A stretch of DNA of 64,000 bases from an uncultured Eubacteriales bacterium (GCA_934456435.1 CAKSHH010000013.1:1-64000); one strand, 5' to 3'; positions 1 through 9,030 are shown, counted from the stretch's first letter. The notes: generated from the letters alone by a model not told the origin. A program made the numbers and translations.

Positions 1-51
1 TTTGTCCTTAGTCAATATTCCAAGCTCTTTATAAAGTTCCGATTCACTCAA
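1..51 (-). CDS. Partial hypothetical protein, N-terminus only
   Basis: A leftward reading frame opens with TTG at 51 and runs off the window edge. An AGGAG Shine-Dalgarno sits 8 bases upstream of the TTG. The visible peptide begins MSESELYKELGILTKDK. The nearby ATG (56-58) dies after three codons, so TTG is the only workable start. No function can be assigned from 17 residues. Confidence 0.45.
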   Translation of the reverse strand, partial: MSESELYKELGILTKDK

Positions 52-88
52 TCTGTCATCTCCTAAATTCCGATTTGTATTTCTGTTT

Positions 89-124
89 GTTTTAAAAATG
101 GGCAACTCCGATTGGAATTGCCCA
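89..124 (-). terminator. Intrinsic terminator after lysS
   Basis: On the minus strand a TGGGCAA/TTGCCCA stem, extended by an imperfect TTCC/GGAG pair, is followed by TTTTT. It lies about 150 bases past the lysS stop and before the next leftward gene, so it most likely ends the greA-lysS transcript. The 125-273 stretch between holds no other recognisable feature. Confidence 0.7.
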
Positions 125-273
125 CTCATTGCACTAATTATGCGATTTTTTCTTGCTTGCACCGATTTCTGCATCAATTGATGTAAGTTTGATGTAAATC
201 GCTGTTTTTTTAGTTTTTTATCAAATGAAGTACGTCCCGTCTATTCGGTAAAACGGTACATCTTTACATCATC

Positions 274-2274
274 TTAATAGAGCTTTGCACCTGCTGGAAT
301 GTGGTCATCAACCATCAGAAGATGGAGCTTTTCTTCGCCTTCTTCTTCGTGGATAGCACTGAGGAGCATACCGCAAGAGTCAATGCCCATCATAGCTCTC
401 GGTGGAAGATTTGTGATAGCAATAAGAGTCTTTCCAACCAGTTCTTCCGGCTCATAAAAGCTATGAATACCGCTTAAAATGGTTCTGTCTGTGCCTGTTC
501 CATCATCAAGAGTGAACTGAAGGAGTTTCTTTGACTTCGGTACTGCAACACACTCTTTAACCTTTACTGCACGGAAATCTGACTTGCTGAATGTATCAAA
601 ATCAACAAATTCCTCAAATAAAGGCTCTACCTTTACCTTAGAAAAATCAATCTTTTCAGACTCAGTTTTTACATTTTTTTCAGGTGCTTCAGAAGCTGTA
701 TTATTTACATCATTTTTCTTATTTACACCATCTAAGGACTTCATTGTCGGGAACAGAAGAACATCTCTGATTGACGGGCTGTTTGTAAGAAGCATTACAA
801 GACGGTCGATACCGTAGCCGATGCCGCCTGTCGGGGGCATACCGTACTCCATAGCTGTGAGGAAATCCTCATCGGTGTGGTTGGCTTCCTCGTCGCCTGC
901 CGCCGCAGCAGCGTCCTGAGCCTTGAAACGCTCACGCTGGTCGATCGGGTCGTTAAGCTCGGAATATGCATTACACATCTCCCAAGTGTTGATGTAAAGC
1001 TCGAAACGTTCAACCTGATCGGGTCTTGACGGCTTTCTCTTTGTAAGCGGAGAAATGTCAACGGGATGATCCATGATAAATGTCGGCTGAATGAGCTTGT
1101 CCTCGCAGAACTCCTCAAAGAAGAGGTTGAGAATATCGCCTTTTGTATGACGCTCTTCAAACTCAACATTATGTTCCTTTGCAAGCTTCTTTGCTTCTGC
1201 ATCATCTTTAACCGCGTCAAAATCAATGCCTGCATACTTCTTAACGGCGTCGGTCATTGTGAGTCTCTCGAACGGCTTGCCGAGGTCAATTTCCTTGTCA
1301 CCATAAGTAATTGTCGTTGAACCGCATACCTCGGTTGCAAGGTATCTGAACATATTTTCAGTCAGATCCATCATTCCGTGATAGTCCGTATATGCCTGAT
1401 ACAGTTCCATGAGAGTAAATTCGGGGTTATGTCTCGTGTCCATACCCTCGTTACGGAAAACTCTGCCGATTTCATATACTCTTTCCATACCGCCAATGAT
1501 AAGGCGCTTGAGGTAAAGCTCAAGGGAAATTCTGAGCTTGAAATCCTCGTTGAGTGAGTTATGGTGAGTAACAAACGGTCTTGCCGCCGCTCCGCCTGCG
1601 TTGGAAACAAGAATCGGAGTTTCAACCTCGACAAAATTCAACTCGTCAAGGAAGTTTCTTATTTTCTTGATAATAAGCGAACGCTTGTAAAATGTTGTTT
1701 TAACATCTGGATTAACGATGAGGTCAAGATAACGCTGACGGTATCTTGTGTCCGTATCCTTAAGTCCGTGGAATTTCTCCGGAAGCGGAAGAAGTGACTT
1801 TGAAAGAAGTCTTACGTTCTGAGCATGAACGGAAATCTGACCTCTGCGTGTTCTGAAAACGAAACCTTTAACCTCGATAATATCGCCGATATCCCACTTC
1901 TTGAACTCGGCGAACTCGTCCTCGCCGATATCGTTCATTCTGACATAGACCTGCATACGTCCGGCCCTGTCGGTGATGTCGATAAAGTTTGCCTTACCCA
2001 TATCTCTCCATGTCATAATTCTGCCGCAAAGAGAAACATTTTCAATTCTGACCTGCTCCGGGCGCTGATCCTCAGGAAGCTCATTTGTTTGAGCTTCAAG
2101 CTTTTCAAAAGCTTCGGTTATCTCCGCGCTTGTTGAAGACTGCTCGGCGGTCGTTATCTGAAACGGGTCTTTGCCTGCCGCCTGAAGCGCCTCAAGCTTA
2201 TCGACCCTGATTTTTCTGAGTTCATTTGTGTCCTTCTCCGTCTCAACAACGGGAGTATTCTTTTCTTCTGCCAT
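274..2274 (-). CDS. lysS: Lysyl-tRNA synthetase (class II) with C-terminal tRNA-binding domain
   Basis: Charges tRNA-Lys with lysine in the cytoplasm. The 666-residue protein has an N-terminal OB-fold anticodon-binding domain (about residues 75-170) and the class II catalytic core. Motif 2 is visible as RNEGMDTRHNPEF and motif 3 as GIGYGIDRLVMLL. Ordinary bacterial LysRS ends there at about 500 residues. Here a charged linker of about 40 residues leads to a second OB-fold-like domain (about 556-666: SDFRAVKV, NLPPRAMMGIDSCGMLLSA), the EMAPII/Trbp111-type tRNA-binding module usually found at the end of MetRS. The start is set at the second ATG (2274) because GGAGAG lies 6 bases upstream; the earlier ATG at 2292 lacks a site. 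It follows greA in the same direction. Confidence 0.95.
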   Translation of the reverse strand: MAEEKNTPVVETEKDTNELRKIRVDKLEALQAAGKDPFQITTAEQSSTSAEITEAFEKLEAQTNELPEDQRPEQVRIENVSLCGRIMTWRDMGKANFIDITDRAGRMQVYVRMNDIGEDEFAEFKKWDIGDIIEVKGFVFRTRRGQISVHAQNVRLLSKSLLPLPEKFHGLKDTDTRYRQRYLDLIVNPDVKTTFYKRSLIIKKIRNFLDELNFVEVETPILVSNAGGAAARPFVTHHNSLNEDFKLRISLELYLKRLIIGGMERVYEIGRVFRNEGMDTRHNPEFTLMELYQAYTDYHGMMDLTENMFRYLATEVCGSTTITYGDKEIDLGKPFERLTMTDAVKKYAGIDFDAVKDDAEAKKLAKEHNVEFEERHTKGDILNLFFEEFCEDKLIQPTFIMDHPVDISPLTKRKPSRPDQVERFELYINTWEMCNAYSELNDPIDQRERFKAQDAAAAAGDEEANHTDEDFLTAMEYGMPPTGGIGYGIDRLVMLLTNSPSIRDVLLFPTMKSLDGVNKKNDVNNTASEAPEKNVKTESEKIDFSKVKVEPLFEEFVDFDTFSKSDFRAVKVKECVAVPKSKKLLQFTLDDGTGTDRTILSGIHSFYEPEELVGKTLIAITNLPPRAMMGIDSCGMLLSAIHEEEGEEKLHLLMVDDHIPAGAKLY

Positions 2275-2294
2275 ATTCAACTCTCCATTCATAG

Positions 2295-2316
2295 CAATTT
2301 GTGCGATATCGCCTTA
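2295..2316. repeat. Half copy of a TTAAGGC palindromic repeat
   Basis: This segment reads AATTTGTGCGATATCGCCTTAA on the plus strand apart from its edge bases. Its outer part, TGCGATATCGCCTTAA, matches TGCGGTATCGCCTTAA in the right arm of the larger palindrome at 20611-20652 with one difference. It lies just upstream of the lysS start, in the greA-lysS gap. It is likely a truncated copy of the same small dispersed element. Confidence 0.4.
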
Positions 2317-2326
2317 ACAGGCAAAG

Positions 2327-2352
2327 CGGGCGTAAGGCTAAGCCTGCGCCCG
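2327..2352 (-). other. Intergenic hairpin between greA and lysS
   Basis: CGGGCG-ta-AGGCT-a-AGCCT-g-CGCCCG forms a GC-rich hairpin with an 11-bp interrupted stem. No T-run follows on the minus strand, so it is not a normal intrinsic terminator. It could stabilise or process the greA-lysS message. Confidence 0.45.
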
Positions 2353-2358
2353 ATATGT

Positions 2359-2835
2359 TTATATTGAAATTTCAAGAACCTCAAAGGCAATTACGCTGCC
2401 GTTCGGAAGATGAACGTTGACAACATCTCCGACCTTGTTGCCGATAAGAGCCTTACCGACTGCCGACTGATCCGAAATAATGCCCTCGTCTGGATTCGCC
2501 TGACTCTCACCGAGAATCTTGTACTCCTCGATTTCATCATACTCAACATCACGGATCTTAACCTTTGAACCAACGTGAATAACCTCGGTTGAAATTGTGC
2601 TCTCGTCAAGAATTTTGGCGTTTTTCATTTCGTTCTCAAGCTGAGCAATTTTAGCTTCCATCTTAGCCTGATCGTTCAACGCCTCGTCGTATTCGCTGTT
2701 TTCTGAAAGATCTCCGAATGATCTGGCCTCTTTAATTCTTTCGGCTATCTCGTCTCTTCCTGCTGTTTTAAGATATTCCAGCTCATCATTTTTCTTTTTG
2801 TAAGCCTCAGCTGTAAGCAAGATTTCCTGTGCCAT
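2359..2835 (-). CDS. greA: Transcription elongation factor GreA
   Basis: GreA enters the secondary channel of RNA polymerase and triggers cleavage of backtracked transcripts. The product of 158 residues is the standard family length. The N-terminal half is a coiled-coil hairpin with the acidic tip motif (FGDLSENSEYDEA, about residues 38-52). The C-terminal half is the FKBP-like domain ending in VIAFEVLEI. The ATG at 2835 is preferred because AAGGA lies 8 bases upstream; the earlier in-frame ATG overlaps that site. It is the first gene of a greA-lysS unit, an order common in Firmicutes, with a good promoter upstream. Confidence 0.95.
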   Translation of the reverse strand: MAQEILLTAEAYKKKNDELEYLKTAGRDEIAERIKEARSFGDLSENSEYDEALNDQAKMEAKIAQLENEMKNAKILDESTISTEVIHVGSKVKIRDVEYDEIEEYKILGESQANPDEGIISDQSAVGKALIGNKVGDVVNVHLPNGSVIAFEVLEISI

Positions 2836-2916
2836 AGATTTCATCCTTTCAATGCAATAATTCGGTATTTTGGTTGAGGTGCAAGACCTTAAACACCAAA
2901 GTACAGCAATATTGCT

Positions 2917-2945
2917 ATTATAGTGTATCGTACCGAAAAAGTCAA
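2917..2945 (-). promoter_or_regulatory. Sigma-A-type promoter for greA-lysS
   Basis: Minus-strand TTGACT, a 17-base spacer and TATAAT, about 80 bases before the greA start. Confidence 0.8.
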
Positions 2946-3043
2946 GTTTTATTTGTTAAAACAGACATTTAATACAATACAAAATTTTATTGTTTGCCGA
3001 ACTGTATAAATATAATATGCCGATAAAAATAAAACATTCCGTT

Positions 3044-3760
3044 TTATCCTTTTTCTATTCGCACAACTTCCTCGGCGGTCAGCAGCCGGCACTCACCCTC
3101 CGAAAGACTTGGATCAAGCGTAACTCCGCCCATTTTGGTTCGCTTAAGTTCGATTACTCCGTTTCCCGCTGCGGCAAACATCCGTTTAATCTGATGATAC
3201 TTGCCTTCGCAAATCTTGATTTCGACCAGCGGATTTTCCGTATCCTCAATAACACAGAGCTTTGCGGGCAAGCATTCCGTTCCGTCTTTCAGCGTGATTC
3301 CGTCGGAAACCGCTTTGAGCTGACTCTCGGTAACCCTTTCTGCAAGTCGCGCCTCGTAGGTCTTTTCAATGTGATTTTTCGGTGAGAGAATATGGTGTGC
3401 ATAGTCACCGTCATCGGTGATAAGCACAAAACCCGTCGTTGTTATATCCAGTCTTCCGGCAGGAAAAAGATTTCTTCCGCGGTGTTCCTGCGGCACGAGG
3501 TCAATAACCGTCTTTTCTCTGCCGTCGTTTGTTGCGCTGACAACACCCTTGGGCTTGTTAAGCATAATATAGACGTATTTTTCAATCTTCAGAACCTCGC
3601 CGTTGATTGAAATAACGTCCGACTCATCATCGGTTTTTGCGCCTCTGTCGCGCACCTGCACTCCGTTCACCGTGACAAGCCCGCTTTTTATAAGCTTCTG
3701 TACGTCCCTGCGGCTGTACTGCCCCTGGGACGCAATTATTTTATCCAGTCGCTGGAGCAT
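3044..3760 (-). CDS. RsuA/RluB-family pseudouridine synthase
   Basis: Isomerises a uridine to pseudouridine in rRNA. The protein has 238 residues: an S4 RNA-binding domain (about 1-60, RLDKIIASQG, SRRDVQKLI) followed by the catalytic domain. The catalytic aspartate sits in GRLDITTTGFVLITDDG, with YIMLNKPKG before and KRTKMGG after, all family hallmarks. The exact target, small-subunit or large-subunit rRNA, cannot be told by eye. The start has AAGGAG 6 bases upstream. Only 3 bases separate it from the lipoprotein gene upstream, so it is probably the last gene of the long pot transcript. Confidence 0.9.
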   Translation of the reverse strand: MLQRLDKIIASQGQYSRRDVQKLIKSGLVTVNGVQVRDRGAKTDDESDVISINGEVLKIEKYVYIMLNKPKGVVSATNDGREKTVIDLVPQEHRGRNLFPAGRLDITTTGFVLITDDGDYAHHILSPKNHIEKTYEARLAERVTESQLKAVSDGITLKDGTECLPAKLCVIEDTENPLVEIKICEGKYHQIKRMFAAAGNGVIELKRTKMGGVTLDPSLSEGECRLLTAEEVVRIEKG

Positions 3761-3763
3761 AGC

Positions 3764-5032
3764 TTACTCCTTATCCGCGTAATCGAGACTGACCCAGCCG
3801 TCGTTTCCGTCGTAAACCGTGTGTCCCCAGCCGTCGGAAACCTTGTCAATATAAAGCCGTGTTCCGTAATCAAGCACAGCCAGTACATCATTCTCTGTTC
3901 CGATGTCGGATCTCAGCTTCAAGCCGTCCGTATTGACAACATAGTTTCCTGTCTGATCTGCCGTCGTCATTTCGGCGGTAGTCTCTTTCTCCGTTGTCTT
4001 CTCCGTTGTCTTTTCCGTTATTTTCTCGGTAGTTTTTGCTTCTGTTCTCGCCGACGCGTCAGAGGAATCGCCGAACGAAACAAGTCCCCATTTGCCGTCC
4101 TTGAGCACATAAGCCCTGCCGCCGACAACAGGAGTCGCACCGTCAAAGATAAGCTCGGTTATCATCTTTCCCTCGTTGGAAAAGATACCGAATTTGCCGT
4201 TCTTTGTAACGGTAACATATCCGTCGTAGCTCTCGTAAGGTGTGTCGTCACCGCCGAAAGCGCTGTATCCCTTTACTGCGTCATAGCCGAACGGGATAAC
4301 GGTTTTTCCGTTTGAATCAATGTAACCCCAGATACCGTTTGACTTGAATGCAGCCATACCGTTAGAAAAGCTGCCTGCACCGGAGTAGATCATACCCATT
4401 ATGTTCTTTCCGTCAACGTAAAGGCCATAGGTTCCGTCACTTGTATATTCTCCGTCAACGGTCTTGACGCCTCTTACCGATTCGGGAAGCGCAGGCTTAA
4501 GTTCGTCTTCGTAGATTTCGCCGTTATCGTTTTGAATATAAACGGCCTTACCCTCTTCTGTTGACCAAAGATACTCATATCTTAACGTGTTATAGCTTTT
4601 ATATGCCGGTTCTGTCGAAAAATCCTTATAGTTTATATAGGTCTGCGAATTTTCGCCGTTTTTGTCCTTCTTAACGGCTATAAAATCCTCGCTGTTTCTG
4701 ACTGCAAAAATGCTGTCATACTCAGCAGGAATAACCGTCTTGCCGTTATAGTCGATTATTCCGTATTTCCCGTTCTGTTTGATTTTGAAGCAATCGGCAT
4801 AGCTGATATCATAATGCCTTGTGCTCTTGTTATAATCAGCTCTGACAATCGGTTCAATGCCTTCCGCATCAATGGAGGGCGCGATCAGCCACAGGGGTGA
4901 CTTGAGATCTGCCTTTTCCGCATTGTTGACCTCTGCATCATCCTTTTTGCCTCCGCACGACGAAAGAACGCCGAGCACGGCAATCAGGCACATCAGAACA
5001 GACAAAAGCCTTATGCATTTGACATTTTTCAT
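3764..5032 (-). CDS. WG-repeat lipoprotein with C-terminal SH3 domain
   Basis: A 422-residue exported lipoprotein: an N-terminal signal peptide with lipobox LSSC (Cys about 26). Several WG/KWG-type repeats follow, for example GKYGIIDYNGKTVIP, GIWGYIDSNGKTVIP, GKFGIFSNEGK and GKWGLVSFG. A Thr/Glu/Lys linker of repeated TTEK comes next, then a bacterial SH3 domain at the end (LKLRSDIGTENDVLAVL, GWVSLDYA). SH3b domains commonly bind cell-wall peptides; WG repeats are of unknown function. It lies 25 bases after potD and 3 bases before the pseudouridine synthase, so co-transcription is likely. The linker is encoded by short tandem repeats near 3985-4035. Confidence 0.85.
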   Translation of the reverse strand: MKNVKCIRLLSVLMCLIAVLGVLSSCGGKKDDAEVNNAEKADLKSPLWLIAPSIDAEGIEPIVRADYNKSTRHYDISYADCFKIKQNGKYGIIDYNGKTVIPAEYDSIFAVRNSEDFIAVKKDKNGENSQTYINYKDFSTEPAYKSYNTLRYEYLWSTEEGKAVYIQNDNGEIYEDELKPALPESVRGVKTVDGEYTSDGTYGLYVDGKNIMGMIYSGAGSFSNGMAAFKSNGIWGYIDSNGKTVIPFGYDAVKGYSAFGGDDTPYESYDGYVTVTKNGKFGIFSNEGKMITELIFDGATPVVGGRAYVLKDGKWGLVSFGDSSDASARTEAKTTEKITEKTTEKTTEKETTAEMTTADQTGNYVVNTDGLKLRSDIGTENDVLAVLDYGTRLYIDKVSDGWGHTVYDGNDGWVSLDYADKE

Positions 5033-5057
5033 CTTTTACACCTCTCAGAGAAATTTA

Positions 5058-6257
5058 TCAATACATACTTTCTCTTTTCTTTTTCCTTATCGTCCTGTAA
5101 ATAAAGTATACAACGACTATCACGGCAAAAGTGATAAGTCCGATATACACGGAGCGGTCATTGTTTCCCTCAATCTTAAGGTTATCCCAAAGCGATGTCA
5201 TAACCATGAGCATATCCTGGTCAAGATTATGGAAATACTCTGTGGGCGGAGTGTGCTCCTCGTCGGGATAAAGCATTTCATTGTCCCTGAGCGAATACTC
5301 TTCGTTGTCAAGAACCGCCTGGTTCGGAGTAGCATAGCACATATACTCGGCATTGGCAAGCGCAATGTCGCCCCTGAGCATAAAATCAATGTAGAGCTCT
5401 GCCGCTTCCTTGTTCTGACAGCCTTTCGGGATACAAATTGAATCAACAAAAATGTTTGTACCCTCTTTCGGATACACAAACGCAAGGTCGGGGTTGTTCT
5501 CTGCCATGCTTATGCAGTCACCTGCATAGTAAGCGGCAATGGCGGCCTCTCCGCCCTCCATCTTGTTGAAGACATCATCCATAACGTACGACTGAACAAG
5601 AGGCTTCTGCTCCTTGAGCTTTTCGTATGCCTTTTCCCAGTCGGCAGGATCATTTGTGTTCAAATCAATGCCCAAAAGGAACTGCGCGATTCCAAACGCA
5701 TCACGGGAATTGTTAAACATAAGAATCTGACCCTTGTATTTTTCATCCCACATAATGCTCCAGCTTTCGGGAGTATCTTTAACCATTTTTGTGTTATAAA
5801 CAAGTCCGACCATTCCCACATTATAGGGAACCGAATACTCGTTGTTCGGGTCAAAATACAGATTCTTGTATTTATCCATTATGTTTTTATAATTCGGAAT
5901 ATTGTCAAAGTTAATCTTTTCAAGAAGATCCTCGTTGATCATACGCTCAATCATATAGTCCGACGGAATAACTATATCATAGTTTGCTCCGCCACCCTTG
6001 ATTTTGTTGTACATATTCTCATTGGAATCGTAGGTTGTGTAATTGACCTTGATTCCAGTTTCTTTTTCAAATTCCTTGTTTACATCGAGAGTGCCCTCGG
6101 CGCCGTCGGAAATGTATTCGCCCCAGTTATAGACATTTATCTCCGTGCCCTTGAGCTTGGAAACATCAATCTGCTTTGCCGCCGCGGAAAATGATACGGA
6201 ACAGCTCAACGCAGCAACAAGCGCGCAGAAAAGAACGGATAAAACCTTTTTTATCAT
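5058..6257 (-). CDS. potD: Polyamine ABC transporter substrate-binding protein with C-terminal membrane anchor
   Basis: Binds spermidine/putrescine outside the membrane and delivers it to PotBC. The 399-residue protein has a signal peptide (about 1-27) and the PotD-type solute-binding fold starting at INVYNWGEYISDG, with DIVIPSDYMIERM and YYAGDCISMAENNPDLAFVYPKEG visible in parts. The signal peptide has no convincing lipobox. Instead a hydrophobic helix near 366-388 (VYIGLITFAVIVVVYFIY) followed by RTIRKKKRES forms a C-terminal membrane anchor, unlike the usual lipoprotein or periplasmic form. Its ATG overlaps the potC stop (ATGA). Confidence 0.92.
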   Translation of the reverse strand: MIKKVLSVLFCALVAALSCSVSFSAAAKQIDVSKLKGTEINVYNWGEYISDGAEGTLDVNKEFEKETGIKVNYTTYDSNENMYNKIKGGGANYDIVIPSDYMIERMINEDLLEKINFDNIPNYKNIMDKYKNLYFDPNNEYSVPYNVGMVGLVYNTKMVKDTPESWSIMWDEKYKGQILMFNNSRDAFGIAQFLLGIDLNTNDPADWEKAYEKLKEQKPLVQSYVMDDVFNKMEGGEAAIAAYYAGDCISMAENNPDLAFVYPKEGTNIFVDSICIPKGCQNKEAAELYIDFMLRGDIALANAEYMCYATPNQAVLDNEEYSLRDNEMLYPDEEHTPPTEYFHNLDQDMLMVMTSLWDNLKIEGNNDRSVYIGLITFAVIVVVYFIYRTIRKKKRESMY

Positions 6258-7084
6258 TTTGCCGCACCGCCTTTCTCGCTTCTCTTGTTGTCACCGCGTG
6301 ACTGAAGAACATTCACAAGCACAAGCAGCACGAGAATGACAATAAACATAATCGTCGAAAGCGCGTACATATCGGGAGTAACACGCTTCTTTGTCATTGA
6401 GAAAATCCTGATTGGAAGCGTCTGGAACTTTGGTCCGCTGACAAAATAGCTGATAATGAAATCGTCAAAGGAAAGTGTGAACGCCATTATAAGACCGGCA
6501 ACAACACCGGGAAGAATTGACGGCAGTACGACCTTAATGAACGCCTTTACGGGAGGACAGCCCAAATCCTGAGCCGCCTGTGACAGGTTCGCGTCCGTCT
6601 GACGAAGCTTCGGAAGAACATTGAGTATAACATACGGCAGGCTGAATGTTACATGAGCAATGAAAAGCGTCCAAAATCCGAGAACGCCGCTCATTCCGAG
6701 AGCCGTACCGATGAATACGAACAGAAGCATCATCGAAACACCGGTTACGATTTCCGGATTCATCATCGGAATATTCGTAACGGTCATAACGCTTGATTTG
6801 ACAAAACCCTTTTTCATTTTGTCTATACCGACCGCGGCAAGTGTGCCGATCACCGTCGCCGTGATTGCCGAAGTAACGGCAAGAACAAGAGTGTTTGTCA
6901 GGGCATTGATTGTCGCGCTGTCACGGAAAAGCTCAACATACCATTTGAAAGAAAATCCGTTAATTACGCTGGTGCTGTTTGTTCCGTTAAAGGAAAGCAC
7001 AATAAGCATAAATATCGGCAGATAGAGGAAGAGCATAACAAGCGCAAGATAGATTCCCGAAGCAGGGTGAAGTTTTTTGTTCAC
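6254..7084 (-). CDS. potC: Spermidine/putrescine ABC transporter permease
   Basis: Inner-membrane subunit of the polyamine importer. It has 276 residues with about six hydrophobic segments and the ABC permease cytoplasmic loop AAQDLGCPPVKAFIKVVLP (EAA motif), which docks on PotA. The start is GTG at 7084, overlapping the potB stop (GTGA), with GGGAGG 9 bases upstream. Family order and tight overlaps with potB and potD identify it as PotC. Confidence 0.93.
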   Translation of the reverse strand: MNKKLHPASGIYLALVMLFLYLPIFMLIVLSFNGTNSTSVINGFSFKWYVELFRDSATINALTNTLVLAVTSAITATVIGTLAAVGIDKMKKGFVKSSVMTVTNIPMMNPEIVTGVSMMLLFVFIGTALGMSGVLGFWTLFIAHVTFSLPYVILNVLPKLRQTDANLSQAAQDLGCPPVKAFIKVVLPSILPGVVAGLIMAFTLSFDDFIISYFVSGPKFQTLPIRIFSMTKKRVTPDMYALSTIMFIVILVLLVLVNVLQSRGDNKRSEKGGAAK

Positions 7085-7908
7085 GCAACAACACCTCCCG
7101 CTTCTTCTGTGTCGCCAAACTTATTCATAACAGCCATACAGATAAGTATGAGTATCATAAGAATGAGCGACAACGCAGCTCCGAAATTAAAGTTATTCGA
7201 TACCTGGAACTGCATTTCGATAATATCGCCTATCAGGGCGAAGCTTCCGCCGCCGAGCTTCTGAGAAATATAGAAGGTACTGACCGACGGAACGAAAACC
7301 ATCGTAACTCCGGAAACAACACCCGAAAGTGTTGACGGAAAAATAACGTCGCGAATGACGTGAAACTTGTTTGCTCCGAGATCCTGCGCCGCTTCGACAA
7401 GACTGTTGTCAAGCTTTGTCATGACCGAATAAATCGGCAGAATCATATACGGCAGAAAGTTATAAACCATACCGAGAATAACCGCTCCCGAAGTGTTGAT
7501 CATGTGGAACGGACCGATTCCGATACGGGAAAGTATATTGTTTATAACTCCCGAATCCTCAAGAAGTGTCATCCATGCGTAGGTTCTCAGCAGGAAATTC
7601 ATCCACATCGGAATCATAACGAGCATAACCATTGTGCTCTGCGCTCTGAGCTTCATTTTTGAAAGAATGTATGCCAGAGGATACGCAATCAAAAGGCATA
7701 TAATCGTTGCAACTATACCGAACCACAAAGAGCGCAGAAATGTGCTTGTGTAATCAGTCAGACGTGTGACGTTATCAAGCGTAAACGCTCCCGACTTGTC
7801 CGTAAAAGCATAGTAAAATACCATTACGAGCGGAACAACAATGAAAATCGCAGACCAAACAATGTGAGGTGCGGCGCAGAGCCGCTGTGTTAAAGAACGT
7901 TTTGCCAC
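7081..7908 (-). CDS. potB: Spermidine/putrescine ABC transporter permease
   Basis: Second membrane subunit of the polyamine importer, 275 residues, about six membrane helices. The EAA-type loop reads EAAQDLGANKFHVIRDVIFP. The start is GTG at 7908, 3 bases after the potA stop, with GAGGAGG upstream inside the end of potA. Together with potC it forms the channel through which PotD-bound polyamine enters. Confidence 0.93.
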   Translation of the reverse strand: MAKRSLTQRLCAAPHIVWSAIFIVVPLVMVFYYAFTDKSGAFTLDNVTRLTDYTSTFLRSLWFGIVATIICLLIAYPLAYILSKMKLRAQSTMVMLVMIPMWMNFLLRTYAWMTLLEDSGVINNILSRIGIGPFHMINTSGAVILGMVYNFLPYMILPIYSVMTKLDNSLVEAAQDLGANKFHVIRDVIFPSTLSGVVSGVTMVFVPSVSTFYISQKLGGGSFALIGDIIEMQFQVSNNFNFGAALSLILMILILICMAVMNKFGDTEEAGGVVA

Positions 7909-7911
7909 GGC

Positions 7912-9030
7912 TCATTCCTCCTCAACGATGTCGGAAAGATGCTCCAATTCATCGCTGAAAGAGCTGTAATCTCCGTACAGGCCCGAATATTTTGATTTTT
8001 TCATAATGTGAATGGCGTCGGGCTCAATATCAAGACCGATACGCTTGCCGACAGGCTCATAGTCGGTCGTCTGAATCATCCATTTAAAGCCGCCGATGTC
8101 AACGATAATTTCAAAATGAACACCCTTGAACGTGACGGAAGTAACCGTACCGTTGAGCATTCCTTTCTCGACGGGGACAATGTCAACGTCCTCAGGTCTG
8201 ACAACAACATCAACGGATTCGCCGATTCCGAAGCCCTTGTCAAGGCACTGGAACTGCGCGCCGGAGAACGAGCACTTAAAGTCCTCAAGCATCTTGCCGT
8301 CAAGAATATTACTCTCGCCGATGAAATCGGCAACAAAAGCGTTTTTAGGCTCGTTGTAAACGTCCTGAGGAGTGCCGATCTGCTGAATAACGCCGCCGTC
8401 CATAACGACAACCGTGTCGGACATGGAGAGAGCCTCCTCCTGGTCGTGTGTGACGTAAATAAACGTGATTCCGAGTCTTTGCTGTATATTTTTAAGCTCA
8501 ACCTGCATATCTTTTCTGAGCTTGAGATCAAGAGCGCCGAGCGGTTCATCAAGGAGAAGAACCCTCGGTTTAACGGCAAGCGCACGTGCAATGGCAACAC
8601 GCTGCTGCTGTCCGCCGGAAAGCGAATTTATGTTGCGTCGCTCAAAGCCCTTGAGATTGACAAGGCTGAGCATCTCCGTAACCGTGTCTTTGATCTCCTG
8701 CTCTTTCATCTTTTTGACGCGCAGGCCGAACGCAATGTTTTCATAAACATTCAGGTGCGGAAACAGCGCATAACGCTGAAAAATGGTGTTCACCTGTCTC
8801 TTATGAGGCGGTACACCATTGATAACCTTATTCTCGAAAATAACCTCTCCGCTGTCGGGTTCAAGGAATCCCGCAATGATACGCAAAGTGGTTGTCTTGC
8901 CGCAGCCCGAAGGTCCAAGCAAGGTGATAAATTCTTTGTCTCGAATGTACATACTGAGATTCTCCAGTATCTGTGCATCACCCAGTTTGACCGAAATATT
9001 TTTCAGGTCAATAATAACGTTGTTTTCCAA
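7912..9030 (-). CDS. potA: Spermidine/putrescine ABC transporter ATPase
   Basis: Cytoplasmic ATPase that drives polyamine import. It has 372 residues: an ABC domain with Walker A GPSGCGKTT, signature LSGGQQQR and Walker B VLLLDEP, then the C-terminal TOBE regulatory domain (from about 250, VVRPEDVDIVP). The start is an unusual TTG at 9030 (TTG GAA AAC AAC) with AGAGGGG 8 bases upstream; no ATG fits. It is first in the operon, after a strong promoter. Confidence 0.95.
   Translation of the reverse strand: MENNVIIDLKNISVKLGDAQILENLSMYIRDKEFITLLGPSGCGKTTTLRIIAGFLEPDSGEVIFENKVINGVPPHKRQVNTIFQRYALFPHLNVYENIAFGLRVKKMKEQEIKDTVTEMLSLVNLKGFERRNINSLSGGQQQRVAIARALAVKPRVLLLDEPLGALDLKLRKDMQVELKNIQQRLGITFIYVTHDQEEALSMSDTVVVMDGGVIQQIGTPQDVYNEPKNAFVADFIGESNILDGKMLEDFKCSFSGAQFQCLDKGFGIGESVDVVVRPEDVDIVPVEKGMLNGTVTSVTFKGVHFEIIVDIGGFKWMIQTTDYEPVGKRIGLDIEPDAIHIMKKSKYSGLYGDYSSFSDELEHLSDIVEEE

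Noticed and set aside
2275..2358. T-box leader for lysS
   Set aside because: The gap is short, follows greA in one transcript and shows no T-box sequence or specifier structure.
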